This document shows, piece after piece, positions 55,933 through 64,000 of a DNA stretch of 64,000 nucleotides. Both the position numbers and the translations under genes were made by a program. The notes below the pieces were generated by a model. The model had not been told where the DNA came from and did not search any database. It saw only the letters and a list, made by a program, of their open reading frames with translations. This stretch comes from Methylocystis rosea SV97 (lineage in GTDB: Bacteria; Pseudomonadota; Alphaproteobacteria; Rhizobiales; Beijerinckiaceae). The stretch spans positions 1,931,923 through 1,995,922 of the forward strand of contig NZ_KB889963.1 of assembly GCF_000372845.1 (NCBI RefSeq), in the 5' to 3' direction. The first letter of the stretch is position 1. The number at the start of each line of letters is the position of its first letter.

Positions 55933-57240
55933 ATGAGCGATCTTGCCGAAAAGCCCGTCGGGCGACATGAAGGAGAAAGCGGCGCGGCGCTGCGTGCGCC
56001 CGCGCGCGCTGAAAGCGTCGCTACACGACGCGCCTTCATGAAGGCGCTCACGCTTGCGCGCCTGCCAATCTTCGGTTGCGCCGGCTTCATCGCCTTCCTC
56101 TTTCTCGCCAATTTGTGGAATTTCGCCGTCGAAGGCGATTGGCCGAAGCTGCGTATCCGCAGCGCCTGGCCGCTTTACGGAGTCGCGAAGCCAAAGCCCG
56201 CGTCCTGGACTCTCGAGGCTTTTCTTTCAGGAGAAATGCAAAAGGCGGTCTCCATCAATCTTGGCCGAATGTCGCCGGTGTTTCCGATCTCCGTTCGCGC
56301 GAAAAATCAGCTCGTCTATTCGCTTTTCGGCGGCTCGGCCGCGCCCGGAGTCGTGATCGGCCGCAATGGCCAGCTCTATGAGCAGTTCTACATCGACGAA
56401 TTTTGCGCACGCGACGGCGCCTTCGATTCCGCGCGGCTCGGCGCGTGGTCTTCAACGCTGCGCGAAATTCAGGAGAGCGCGCAGGCGCGCGGCAAGAGCT
56501 TCGTCTATCTCATTTCGCCCTCGAAGGCGGCGCGCTACCCGGAAGATCTGCCAAAGTCCGCGCCTTGCGCCCTGCGCGCGACGGCGATGCCCGAAAAGCT
56601 TGCGCCTTACCGCGCGGCTCTCCATGAAGCTCAGCTGCGCTATGTGGACGGCGCGGCGCTCATTGCGACGGAAAAGCCCAAACAACCGATACCGCTGTTT
56701 CCGCGCGGCGGCACGCATTGGAACAGCGTCGGCGGCGCGCTCGCCATGCGTGAAGCGACACGCGCGCTTCCCGCTTCTCCCATCGGCGTGCTGGCCTTTG
56801 CGTCTGCGCCGGCGCCAGAGGCCCTGGGCACCGACCGCGACCTGCTGGATCTCCTCAATCTCTTATCGCCGGACGCGCATTACCCCACGGCGGCGATCGG
56901 CCGGGCAGGGGAGAAGGGCGACTGCGCGCACCCGCCGCGGCTGCTCGCGCTGGGCGGCAGCTTTCTGCATGAAGTTCTGGCGGCGGCGACCCTCGCGCCC
57001 TGTCCGCCCCAGATCGATTATTGGTTCTACATGCGGACCGAGGACAACGCTGTCGAACTCGGCCATTACCGGCGCGCGCCCGGCGACGCTTCGAACGGCG
57101 AACGGCTACCGGCCACGACAGAGGAACTCGACGAGAACCTCGCGGGCGCTGATTTTATCCTGCTCGAAGAAAATGAATCGAGCATCGCCACGACGAAGCA
57201 GGTCGGGCATCTCGCCGAGGCGCTGCGCCGCTCACATTAG
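55933..57240 (+). CDS. AlgJ/AlgX-like SGNH-type acetyltransferase
   Basis: 435 residues from ATG 55933. One N-terminal signal anchor (about 42-64) after a cytosolic tail of about 40 residues. The periplasmic domain has GVVIGRNGQLYEQFYIDEFC, VYLISPSKAARYPEDLP, FPRGGTHWNSVGGALAMREA with the catalytic His, and LLALGGSFLHEVLAAATL with a Ser at the nucleophile position. The Asp normally before His (DTHW) is Gly (GTHW), and GDSF is GGSF. It would pass acetyl groups from the AlgI-like partner to a polysaccharide. Confidence 0.78.
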   Translation: MSDLAEKPVGRHEGESGAALRAPARAESVATRRAFMKALTLARLPIFGCAGFIAFLFLANLWNFAVEGDWPKLRIRSAWPLYGVAKPKPASWTLEAFLSGEMQKAVSINLGRMSPVFPISVRAKNQLVYSLFGGSAAPGVVIGRNGQLYEQFYIDEFCARDGAFDSARLGAWSSTLREIQESAQARGKSFVYLISPSKAARYPEDLPKSAPCALRATAMPEKLAPYRAALHEAQLRYVDGAALIATEKPKQPIPLFPRGGTHWNSVGGALAMREATRALPASPIGVLAFASAPAPEALGTDRDLLDLLNLLSPDAHYPTAAIGRAGEKGDCAHPPRLLALGGSFLHEVLAAATLAPCPPQIDYWFYMRTEDNAVELGHYRRAPGDASNGERLPATTEELDENLAGADFILLEENESSIATTKQVGHLAEALRRSH

Positions 57241-57249
57241 TCGCGCCGC

Positions 57250-58104
57250 TCACGCCGCCTGCGACGGATCATCCCAATATCCCTCGGAACGGGCGATTTT
57301 GGCGTATTCGGCATGCACCACGGCCGGGGTGTAGAGCCGCTCGAGTCGGCGCACGACGAAATGGCCGCGCGCGAGGCTTTGGAAGTGCTCTGTGAAAGCC
57401 ACGTTGATCGCCGCGCCGCTGATTGCGCCGATCACCGGGATGGCCTGGGCGGCGGTTTTTTGCGACACGACCATGCCGAAGCGCGCCCCGATCGCGCCGA
57501 TCAGCCGCGCCAGGGCGGGCGCCGCTTCGCTGGAGATCTGATGGACAGTCATAAAACGTGCAGCGTCGGACACGGATTTCGCGAGAAGCGCGCGGAGCGC
57601 GAGATAGCCGCCCTCTAGAACGGCGCCTTCGGCGGAAGGGCCGCCCAGCGCAAAAACTTCGAGACAGGCGAGGGCGGCGCCCGGGTGGCGCAGGTCCTCT
57701 CCCTCGGCCTGCGCAATTTCCGCGATCGAGCGCAGCATGATCGTCGTCGACACCGGCAATTCGATCGGCAGGCTCGCCAGTCCAACGGCGCCGCCGACGC
57801 CTCCCGACAGGGCCGCGAGACGACGGTGAATGCGTATGGTGTCCTTCGCCGGCTGCGCGTCGAGACTGGCCAAGGCCAACTTCATCGCCGCGGAGAGCGC
57901 CTTTTGGGTCGCAGAGGCGACCGCCGCCTGCAGTCGCGGCGGCAGCGTCATCGCGCCAAAACTCAATTGCCGGCTCGCCAATCCGGCAAGCCGCGTTGCA
58001 AAACTCTGTCTTTCCAGCGCCGCGACGGCGGCGCGCAGCGCCTCGACGTCGGACTGGGACAGGCCCTGGTCCACGAGAACGGGAAGCGGATAGGAGTTCG
58101 CCAC
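57250..58104 (-). CDS. EcsC-family protein
   Basis: 284 residues from GTG 58104 with GAGG 5 nt upstream. The EcsC domain covers most of the length: RIHRRLAALSGGVGGAVGLASLPIELPVSTTIMLRSIAEIAQAEGEDL, ECsC-type ACLEVFALGG, and AIPVIGAISGAAINVAFTEHFQSLARGHFVVRRLERLY. Hydrophobic Gly/Ala stretches suggest membrane contact. EcsC was named from a Bacillus ABC locus, but its role is unclear. Convergent with the AlgJ-like gene, 9 bp apart. Confidence 0.85.
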   Translation of the reverse strand: MANSYPLPVLVDQGLSQSDVEALRAAVAALERQSFATRLAGLASRQLSFGAMTLPPRLQAAVASATQKALSAAMKLALASLDAQPAKDTIRIHRRLAALSGGVGGAVGLASLPIELPVSTTIMLRSIAEIAQAEGEDLRHPGAALACLEVFALGGPSAEGAVLEGGYLALRALLAKSVSDAARFMTVHQISSEAAPALARLIGAIGARFGMVVSQKTAAQAIPVIGAISGAAINVAFTEHFQSLARGHFVVRRLERLYTPAVVHAEYAKIARSEGYWDDPSQAA

Positions 58105-58351
58105 GGAATCCTCGGTTCTTTAGCTCACCTTTAGAAATCGGACTCTTCCACGTCGTTTGCAAGCGCGGCAAAGGTGTGGCGAAGCAGCAGGCGCGCACGC
58201 TCATGCGTCCGCGCACATGATCCGCCCTCCAGACGCTATATCACCGTGGCTGGAGCGGCGCTGTTGCATTTCGCCGGTCGTGATGTACTGCAGACGTGCT
58301 TCTGCGGCTTCGCTTCAGACGGAGCGCGCAGATCAGGAAGAGGAGATTTAA

Positions 58352-58903
58352 ATGCGGAAGTTTGGATTGGGTCGCGCGCTGAGCGGCGTTTTCGCTCTGG
58401 CCCTGCTGGCGCCGGCGAGCGCTTTCGCGGGCGACCGCATCGGCTCCTTGCAGTGCCGGCTGCTTGGCAACGGCATCAGCGTCTTGGTCGAAAATCAGCA
58501 GATCGACTGCATGTATCGCGATGACGCTGAAGGCGCTGTTCCTGCTCATTACGTCGGCGCGCTCACCAAGGTCGGCGCCAATGTGACGATCAACGGTGCT
58601 GGCGAGCTTGCCTGGGGCGTCGTCTCCGCCACCAGCCATATCGGACCGGGCGCGCTCGCGGGCGCCTATTATGGCCCGGGCTTCTCAGCCAAGGTTGTGG
58701 TCGGCGGCGGCGGCGCGGCGCTCGTCGGCGGATCCAACGACACTTTCTCGCTGCAGCCATTTAGCATTGAAGCCGGCTCTGGCGTGGGATGGACAGCGGG
58801 CGTCCAGCGCCTGACTCTCGCCTATGTCCCGCCGCCGCCCCTGCCCATGCCGCGCCGCCATCACGTCCACCATCATCACCATTATCACCACCATCACGGC
58901 TAA
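58352..58903 (+). CDS. DUF992 exported protein with a His-rich tail
   Basis: 183 residues. Signal peptide about 1-26 (cleavage at AFAGD). DUF992 features: RIGSLQCRLLGNGISVLVENQQIDCMYRDD with two cysteines, YVGALTKVGANVTINGAGELAWGVVS, and a glycine-rich GPGALAGAYYGPGFSAKVVVGGGGAALVGGSN. The last 20 residues are unlike the family and contain eleven His (HHVHHHHHYHHHHG), plus PPPPLPMPRR before them. Metal binding by the tail is plausible. A strong terminator for this gene lies within the convergent gene downstream. Confidence 0.82.
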   Translation: MRKFGLGRALSGVFALALLAPASAFAGDRIGSLQCRLLGNGISVLVENQQIDCMYRDDAEGAVPAHYVGALTKVGANVTINGAGELAWGVVSATSHIGPGALAGAYYGPGFSAKVVVGGGGAALVGGSNDTFSLQPFSIEAGSGVGWTAGVQRLTLAYVPPPPLPMPRRHHVHHHHHYHHHHG

Positions 58904-58924
58904 GTCTTCGCGTAAACCTCGCCA

Positions 58925-59653
58925 TTAGGCAGGCGCGGAGAAACTCAGCAGCCGGTCGGTGGGGAAATCGTAAAGCCTCGCGCTCTCGCGCCATTCCGGT
59001 GCCAGCAGCGCGAGGCTTTTTTGTGCGAATTCTTCAGGCGTTTTGAGCGTCATCGGATCTTCGCCGGGCATCGCCTGAGCGCGCATGCGCGTGCGCAGCG
59101 GACCCGGATTGGCGAGCATGACGGTCACGCCATCGCCGGCGGCCTCGGATGCATAAGTGCGGGCCATCGCTTCGAGCGCCGCCTTCGAGATCGCATAAGG
59201 GCCCCAGAACGGCTTCATGGTCTCGCGATGCGCCGCCCCTGAGGTGATGAAGAGGACGCGTCCGGCGCCGGATGCGCGCAGGAGCGGATCAAGTGAACGG
59301 ATCAGACGCCAGTTCGCGGTGACGTTGACCGCCATGACGCGGTTCCAGTCCTTCGGGTCGACGTGCGCGAGCGGCGACAGAGGTCCGAGAACGCCGGCAA
59401 TGCCGACGAAGACGTCGAGCTTGCCCCAGCGTTCGAACAGCGCCGCGCCGAGACGGTCAAGCGCGTCGAAGTCGGCCAGATCGCAGGGAACGAGCGTCGC
59501 TTGCCCGCCCTGCGCGCGGATTTCATCGTCGAGTTCTTCCAGCGCGCCCTGCGTTCTCGCCAGGGCGATGACATGCGCGCCGTCGCGCGCGAGTTCCAAA
59601 GAGAGCGCGCGTCCAATGCCGCGGGAGGCGCCGGTGACAAGTGCGATGCGCAT
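58925..59653 (-). CDS. Short-chain dehydrogenase/reductase
   Basis: 242 residues from ATG 59653 with TGAGG upstream. Cofactor motif TGASRGIGRALSLELARDG (about 8-26), VAGVLG-like GIAGVLGPL, catalytic Ser in FITSGAAH and YAISKAALEA (Tyr, Lys), followed by NPGPLRTRMR. NADP(H)-dependent; the substrate is unknown. In Hyphomicrobiales an SDR of this type usually follows purF directly; here Uma2 lies between. Confidence 0.87.
   Translation of the reverse strand: MRIALVTGASRGIGRALSLELARDGAHVIALARTQGALEELDDEIRAQGGQATLVPCDLADFDALDRLGAALFERWGKLDVFVGIAGVLGPLSPLAHVDPKDWNRVMAVNVTANWRLIRSLDPLLRASGAGRVLFITSGAAHRETMKPFWGPYAISKAALEAMARTYASEAAGDGVTVMLANPGPLRTRMRAQAMPGEDPMTLKTPEEFAQKSLALLAPEWRESARLYDFPTDRLLSFSAPA
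58974..59022 (+). terminator. Rho-independent terminator inside the convergent SDR gene
   Basis: Perfect 11-bp stem AGCCTCGCGCT/AGCGCGAGGCT with a 22-nt loop, then TTTTTT at 59017-59022. Plus-strand orientation, 70 bp after the DUF992 stop, but within the last 100 bp of SDR coding sequence. Confidence 0.7.
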
Positions 59654-59658
59654 GGGCC

Positions 59659-60219
59659 TCACGCAGGGATCTCGGGAATCATCTCGTCAACAGCGACATC
59701 CAGGCCTGGAGGATCGAGCGTCATGCGGCCTTCCTTGACGATGGCGACGACGATCTGATCGGCTTGCCGGCGATAGTGCAAGATCAGCCGTCGGCTAAGA
59801 TCTACGACGAGATAATGCATGACGCTCGCGAGCCGAAAATAATCGCTGAGCTTTGAATTCTTGTCGAAGCTCCGAGAAGAGGGCGAGATGACTTCGACGA
59901 TGACGATGGGCGTAGGCGCCAGGAGCGAATCCGCGGGCACAGGATCGCCGCAATTGACCAATGCGTCGGGTTCGTAAACGGTGTGATCGTCGATCTTTAC
60001 GCCGAGCCCGTCGACAAATGCTTCGCACGGCGCCCCTACGCGCGCGATTGCATCGGCCAGCGCGCGCCAAATTCGGGCCTTAGCGGCGACATGCTCCGCG
60101 CGTTCCGGCGCCATAGCGAAGGTTTCGCCGCGAAACAGCTCATAGCGGCCACTCTCCTGAGATTGCGCCCAGGCGAGAAATTCGGTTGCGTTGATGCGTC
60201 TCTGGGCCGTTGCGCTCAT
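59659..60219 (-). CDS. Uma2-family (DUF820) putative nuclease-fold protein
   Basis: 186 residues. Restriction-endonuclease-like fold: YELFRGETFAMAPERAEHVAAKARIWRALADAI, GLGVKIDDHTVYEPDALVNCGDP with the acidic residue of PD-(D/E)XK, and IVIVEVISPSSRSFDKNSKLSDYFRLASVMHYLVVD with E-x-S-x(n)-K. Function of this abundant family is not settled. It is often found scattered as single mobile genes. It ends just before the SDR start and follows purF by 38 bp. Confidence 0.85.
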   Translation of the reverse strand: MSATAQRRINATEFLAWAQSQESGRYELFRGETFAMAPERAEHVAAKARIWRALADAIARVGAPCEAFVDGLGVKIDDHTVYEPDALVNCGDPVPADSLLAPTPIVIVEVISPSSRSFDKNSKLSDYFRLASVMHYLVVDLSRRLILHYRRQADQIVVAIVKEGRMTLDPPGLDVAVDEMIPEIPA

Positions 60220-60257
60220 GGCCTCTCATAGCACGCGGATCTCGCGTCGGCCGCCTA

Positions 60258-61754
60258 TCAGCTCGCCTCCGCCAACAGCGACAGTTGCGCGCGGTTTTCG
60301 CCGACAAGGTCGGTCAGCGACGTTGGATAATCCCCGGTGAAGCAGTGGTCGGTGAACTGCGGCCGGATGGGATCGCGGCGTTCGTAGCCCATGGCGCGAT
60401 AAATGCCGTCGACCGACAGGAAGCCCAGCGAGTCGCAGCCGATATACTCGCGCATCTCATCGAGCGTATGCGTCGCGGCGAGCAGATTCTCCTTCTGCGG
60501 CGTATCGATCCCGTAGTAGTCCGGATTGGTGATCGGCGGCGATGAAATCAGGAAATGCACTTCCGTCGCGCCGGCGTCGCGCATCATCTGCACGATTTTC
60601 ACCGAGGTCGTGCCACGCACGACGGAATCGTCGATAAGGATCACGCGCTTCCCGGCGACGACGCAGCGATTGGCGCTGTGTTTCATGCGCACGCCGAAAT
60701 CGCGGGCGATTTGCGTCGGCTCGATGAAGGTGCGCCCGACATAGTGATTGCGGATAATGCCGAGCTCGAACGGCACGCCCGACTGCTGCGAATAGCCGAG
60801 CGCCGCCGGCACCCCGGAGTCCGGCACGGGCACCACGACGTCAGCGTCGATCAGGCGCTCGCGCGCCAGCTCGGCGCCCATCGCCTTGCGCACCTCATAG
60901 ACCGGACGGCCATGGACGATGGAATCGGGACGGGCGAAATAGATATATTCGAAGATGCAGGGGCGCATCGGCTGCGGCGGAAACGGCCGCAAGCTCTGAA
61001 TTCCGTCCTCGGAAATAATGACGATCTCGCCATTCATCACGTCGCGCACGAAGCGCGCGCCGATAATGTCGAGCGCGCAAGTCTCCGACGCGAGAATATA
61101 TTTTCCATTGAATTCGCCGATGACGAGCGGCCGGATGCCGAGCGGATCGCGCGCGCCGATCAGCTTCTTGTTGGTGAGCGCGACAAGCGAATAGGCGCCT
61201 TCGATCGAGCGAAGCGCTTCGATGAAACGGTCGATGAGCAGCGGCCGGCGGCTGCGCGCCACGAGATGAAGGATGACCTCGGTGTCCGAAGTCGACTGGA
61301 AAATCGCGCCTTCGCGGATCAGTTCGCGGCGCAGCGTCTGAGCATTGGTGAGGTTGCCGTTGTGGGCGACCGCGAAGCCGCCCGTGTTCAACTCCGCGAA
61401 CAGCGGCTGCACGTTGCGCAGCATGGTTTCGCCGGTGGTGGCGTAGCGCACATGGCCGATCGCGGCGGCGCCGGGCAGGCGCTTGATCGTGTTTTCTTGA
61501 GAAAAGTGATCGCCGACCAGGCCCAGTCGGCGCTCGCCATGAAAGCGGCCGCCGTCGAAGCTGACGATGCCCGCCGCCTCTTGGCCGCGATGCTGCAGGG
61601 CGTGCAAGCCCAAGGCGGCGATCGCTGCGGCGTCCGGCAGATCGAAGACGCCGAAAACGCCGCAGTATTCGCGAAGCCTGTCGCCGTCGAGATCGTCTGT
61701 CGCGTTAATCTCGCGCGATGAGGATCGCTGAAGATCCTCGGCGGCCTCGGTCAT
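60258..61754 (-). CDS. purF: Amidophosphoribosyltransferase
   Basis: First committed step of purine synthesis, PRPP plus glutamine to phosphoribosylamine. 498 residues. A 30-residue propeptide precedes Cys31 (EYCGVFGVF), the glutaminase nucleophile exposed by processing. RRFHGERRLGLVGDHFS-like region, GHVRYATTGET, NGNLTNA, and PRPP-binding VILIDDSVVRGTT are all seen. Cysteine positions for an Fe-S cluster are present near CALDI and CDSLGF. Follows cvpA by 99 bp, the common arrangement. Confidence 0.96.
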   Translation of the reverse strand: MTEAAEDLQRSSSREINATDDLDGDRLREYCGVFGVFDLPDAAAIAALGLHALQHRGQEAAGIVSFDGGRFHGERRLGLVGDHFSQENTIKRLPGAAAIGHVRYATTGETMLRNVQPLFAELNTGGFAVAHNGNLTNAQTLRRELIREGAIFQSTSDTEVILHLVARSRRPLLIDRFIEALRSIEGAYSLVALTNKKLIGARDPLGIRPLVIGEFNGKYILASETCALDIIGARFVRDVMNGEIVIISEDGIQSLRPFPPQPMRPCIFEYIYFARPDSIVHGRPVYEVRKAMGAELARERLIDADVVVPVPDSGVPAALGYSQQSGVPFELGIIRNHYVGRTFIEPTQIARDFGVRMKHSANRCVVAGKRVILIDDSVVRGTTSVKIVQMMRDAGATEVHFLISSPPITNPDYYGIDTPQKENLLAATHTLDEMREYIGCDSLGFLSVDGIYRAMGYERRDPIRPQFTDHCFTGDYPTSLTDLVGENRAQLSLLAEAS

Positions 61755-61853
61755 GCTTCGTCCCCCGTGACGCGCCGCCGCTCAGCATTCCCAAACGTCC
61801 GGGCGTCGCATTCCCGTCATATGTGCCAGCGGCGGGGCCCATCCGCAAGACCA

Positions 61854-62489
61854 TCATTCAGGCTTATTGCCCGACGCTGGCGCCGCCTCGGCCGGCGCCT
61901 CGGAGCTTGCGTCGGTCGGCGCAGGCTGAATCTTGTCCGGTTCGACGTCGGCCGGCGGCTCCTCATTCGTCGGAGCGCCTTTCTTGGCCTTGATCTTTGC
62001 GACGAGGCTGTCGATGTCGTCGGGCAGCATTTCGCGCAGCTTCTCGCCGCCAGCGGTCAGGAAGGGCTTGGCGCGCGCGTCCTTGACCCATTCCGGCTGA
62101 TTCGTTTCGGGCACGAGCCAGCTGTAAAAGACGAAGGCGACCACGGCGAGCAGGGCGCCGCGAACGGCGCCGAACAGGAAGCCGAGCGTGCGATCAAGGG
62201 CGCCGACCTTCGAATCGAGGATGACGTCCGAGAGCTTCACCGTGACAAGAGAAACGGCGATCAAAGCGACGAAAAACACGGAGGCCACGGAAGCCGCGAG
62301 AGCGATCTCGTCCTTGCTGACGTATGGTTTGATGTAGGGCAGGGCGAGCGGATAAAAGAAATACGCCGCAGCCGCGGCCGCAACCCAGGACAGGATTGCA
62401 AGGACTTCACGGGTGAAGCCGCGCAAAAGAGCGAGCATCCCCGATATCAGAACGACGGTAATCACAGCCAAATCAAGATATGATGGCAT
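61854..62489 (-). CDS. cvpA: CvpA family protein
   Basis: 211 residues, ATG 62489. Four membrane helices: about 5-25, 30-48, 66-88 and 103-124 (LDLAVITVVLISGMLALLRGFTREVLAILSW is the family start). The cytosolic tail of about 85 residues is Pro/Glu/Ala-rich. CvpA is required for colicin V release in Escherichia coli and affects purF operon function and envelope stress. Order radA-cvpA-purF is conserved. Confidence 0.9.
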   Translation of the reverse strand: MPSYLDLAVITVVLISGMLALLRGFTREVLAILSWVAAAAAAYFFYPLALPYIKPYVSKDEIALAASVASVFFVALIAVSLVTVKLSDVILDSKVGALDRTLGFLFGAVRGALLAVVAFVFYSWLVPETNQPEWVKDARAKPFLTAGGEKLREMLPDDIDSLVAKIKAKKGAPTNEEPPADVEPDKIQPAPTDASSEAPAEAAPASGNKPE

Positions 62490-62704
62490 CGCTAGCCCCT
62501 TGCTTGTTCGCCCCGAGCTCTGATCGCTTCTGAATGGGCTGTTGGCCGCCTTCCGAGCGGCATCCGCACGACCCTCTCCAGAACCTGTGTCAACTTTGCG
62601 CCGCCGCGGGTAGGCAAGCGTCGATCCTGCAGGCGTCTCGCTTTCGCACTGGCAGCCTTCTAACGCATCTTGAGGCCAGCCGGAAACACTAATGCACGAC
62701 CTCG

Positions 62705-64000
62705 TTAGCCACGCGCGATCGTTCTTTCGCGCGTCGAAATGCGGGCGATGGCGGCGACGAGGCCGCCGACGTCCGCGCAGGGACGGATCGTCACGCCGGA
62801 GCCGCGCCCGTCATCGGAAATTTGTTGGGACTGCGGGACGACGGCGTGATGGAAACCGAGTTTGCCCGACTCGCGCAGTCGCATGCCGGCGTGAATGACC
62901 GGCCGCACGGCGCCGGAGAGCCCGATTTCGCCGAAAAAGCACATGTCGGGGGGCAGGACGGCGCCGGTAAGCGACGAGACGAGGGCGGCGGCCGCGGCGA
63001 GGTCGGCGGCCGGCTCATGGGCTCGAAATCCCCCCGCGACGTTGAGATAGACGTCATGCATGCCAAGCTTCAGCCCGCCATGCGCTTCGAGCACGGCCAG
63101 GATCATGGACAGCCGATTCTGGTCGAACCCGACCACGGCGCGTCGCGGCGTGCCCAGCGATGTCGGCGCGACGAGCGCCTGGATTTCGATCAGCAGTGGA
63201 CGCTGCCCCTCCATGCCGGCGACGACCGCCGCGCCCGGCGCGCCAGAATCGCGGCCGGCGAGAAAAAGCGCCGACGGATTGGCGACTTCGGCGAGTCCGA
63301 GGCTGGTCATCTCGAAGACGCCGATTTCGCCTGTGGCGCCAAAGCGATTCTTGGAGGCGCGCAGCATGCGGAAATGATGCGCGCCGTCGCCCTCGAAGGA
63401 CAGGACGGCGTCGACCATGTGTTCGACGACGCGCGGACCTGCAACCTGCCCGTCCTTGGTGACATGGCCGACGAGAACGATCGTCGAACCGGTCGTCTTG
63501 GCGTGACGCAGAAGCGCCTGGGCGCTGGCGCGCACCTGCGTCACCGTTCCAGGCGCCGACTCCGCCATGTTGGTGTGCATCGTCTGTATCGAGTCGATGA
63601 CGATCAACGCCGGGCGGGCGCCTGTCGCGCAGGTGGCGAGAATGTCCTCGACCTGAGTTGCGGCGGCCAGCTCCACCGGCGCATCGGCGAGATTGAGCCT
63701 GGTTGCGCGCAGGCGCACCTGGGCGACGGCTTCCTCACCGGAAATATAGACGACGCGCGCGCCGCGGCGCGCCAGAGTCGCGCAGGCCTGGATGAGCAGG
63801 GTGGATTTGCCGATGCCCGGTTCGCCGCCGAGCAGCAGCACCGAGCCCGGCACGAAGCCGCCGCCGGTGACGCGGTCGAATTCGTCGATTCCTGTCGCGA
63901 TTCTTGGCGCTGCCCGGCCTTCGCCAGCCAGCCCCTCGAGTTCGAAGACGCGGCCGCGCGCGGCGCGGCGGGACACGGCGGGCGCGCCCGCCTCCGACTC
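62705..64000 (-). CDS. radA: DNA repair protein RadA, C-terminal part (runs off right edge)
   Basis: Branch-migrating ATPase in homologous recombination. About 432 codons are visible. The N-terminal zinc finger lies beyond the edge; the frame is open to base 64000. Walker A GGEPGIGKSTLL, Walker B-type ALIVIDSIQTM, the RadA-specific ASKNRFGATGEIGVFEM, and a Lon-like C-terminal domain (LNVAGGFRAHEPAADLAAAAAL, MCFFGEIGLSGAVRPV). The 62490-62704 gap to cvpA holds no recognised gene. Confidence 0.95.
   Translation of the reverse strand, partial: ESEAGAPAVSRRAARGRVFELEGLAGEGRAAPRIATGIDEFDRVTGGGFVPGSVLLLGGEPGIGKSTLLIQACATLARRGARVVYISGEEAVAQVRLRATRLNLADAPVELAAATQVEDILATCATGARPALIVIDSIQTMHTNMAESAPGTVTQVRASAQALLRHAKTTGSTIVLVGHVTKDGQVAGPRVVEHMVDAVLSFEGDGAHHFRMLRASKNRFGATGEIGVFEMTSLGLAEVANPSALFLAGRDSGAPGAAVVAGMEGQRPLLIEIQALVAPTSLGTPRRAVVGFDQNRLSMILAVLEAHGGLKLGMHDVYLNVAGGFRAHEPAADLAAAAALVSSLTGAVLPPDMCFFGEIGLSGAVRPVIHAGMRLRESGKLGFHHAVVPQSQQISDDGRGSGVTIRPCADVGGLVAAIARISTRERTIARG

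Overview
The window is a high-GC alphaproteobacterial chromosome segment, most likely from the order Hyphomicrobiales (Rhizobiales). Gene content and order support this: a DUF2155 gene next to NDUFA12, hda-ppk-ppx, radA-cvpA-purF-SDR, an OlsB/OlsA pair for ornithine lipids, and a B12-dependent ribonucleotide reductase. Two adjacent exported MxaD-like SRPBCC proteins and a YVTN beta-propeller protein hint at a methylotroph or methanotroph of the Methylocystis/Methylosinus kind. That placement is an inference. No rRNA, tRNA, CRISPR array, insertion sequence or phage was seen.

Layout. 1-8 kb: 5' part of glyS, trxB, two glycine-rich secreted paralogues, an RlpA-like protein, an outer-membrane-type protein, a stress-type membrane protein, olsB and a small exported protein. 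8-17 kb: nrdJ, then an AT-richer two-gene insert (winged-helix protein plus a HEPN-like protein), a 3' fragment of a second glyS copy fused behind an olsA-like acyltransferase, an orphan membrane protein, and a PHB-depolymerase-type esterase with its ribbon-helix-helix regulator. 17-22 kb: the SRPBCC/SRPBCC/YVTN group, a flavoprotein monooxygenase, NDUFA12 and DUF2155. 22-32 kb: a long minus-strand run (lptG-lptD-dsbA-aroQ-accB-accC-mliC-aat) with pepA diverging from lptG. 32-45 kb: an orphan AT-rich membrane protein, DUF4383 and BON proteins, holC, a methyltransferase, polyamine-type ABC transporter genes lacking a binding protein, a CDP-alcohol phosphatidyltransferase, an AI-2E permease, hda, ppk, ppx and an exported Ntn hydrolase. 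45-64 kb: rnd, a TPR protein, a 1-Cys peroxiredoxin, a large AsmA-like protein, tyrS, an AlgI/AlgJ-like O-acetylation pair, EcsC, a His-tailed DUF992 protein, an SDR, Uma2, purF, cvpA and the 3' part of radA.

Most genes are core functions: translation quality and charging, envelope lipid and LPS assembly, fatty-acid initiation (accBC), replication control (hda, DnaA-like boxes before nrdJ) and polyphosphate turnover. The accessory material sits in a few AT-richer islands at about 11.8-13.0, 14.2-15.4 and 32.0-33.0 kb.

The most distinctive structural signal is a set of composite hairpin repeats. They recur between genes and in three cases are translated: in the middle of glyS, at the C-terminus of the second SRPBCC protein and at the N-terminus of the YVTN protein. 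The best candidate for an undescribed system is the winged-helix/HEPN gene pair at 11783-12993.
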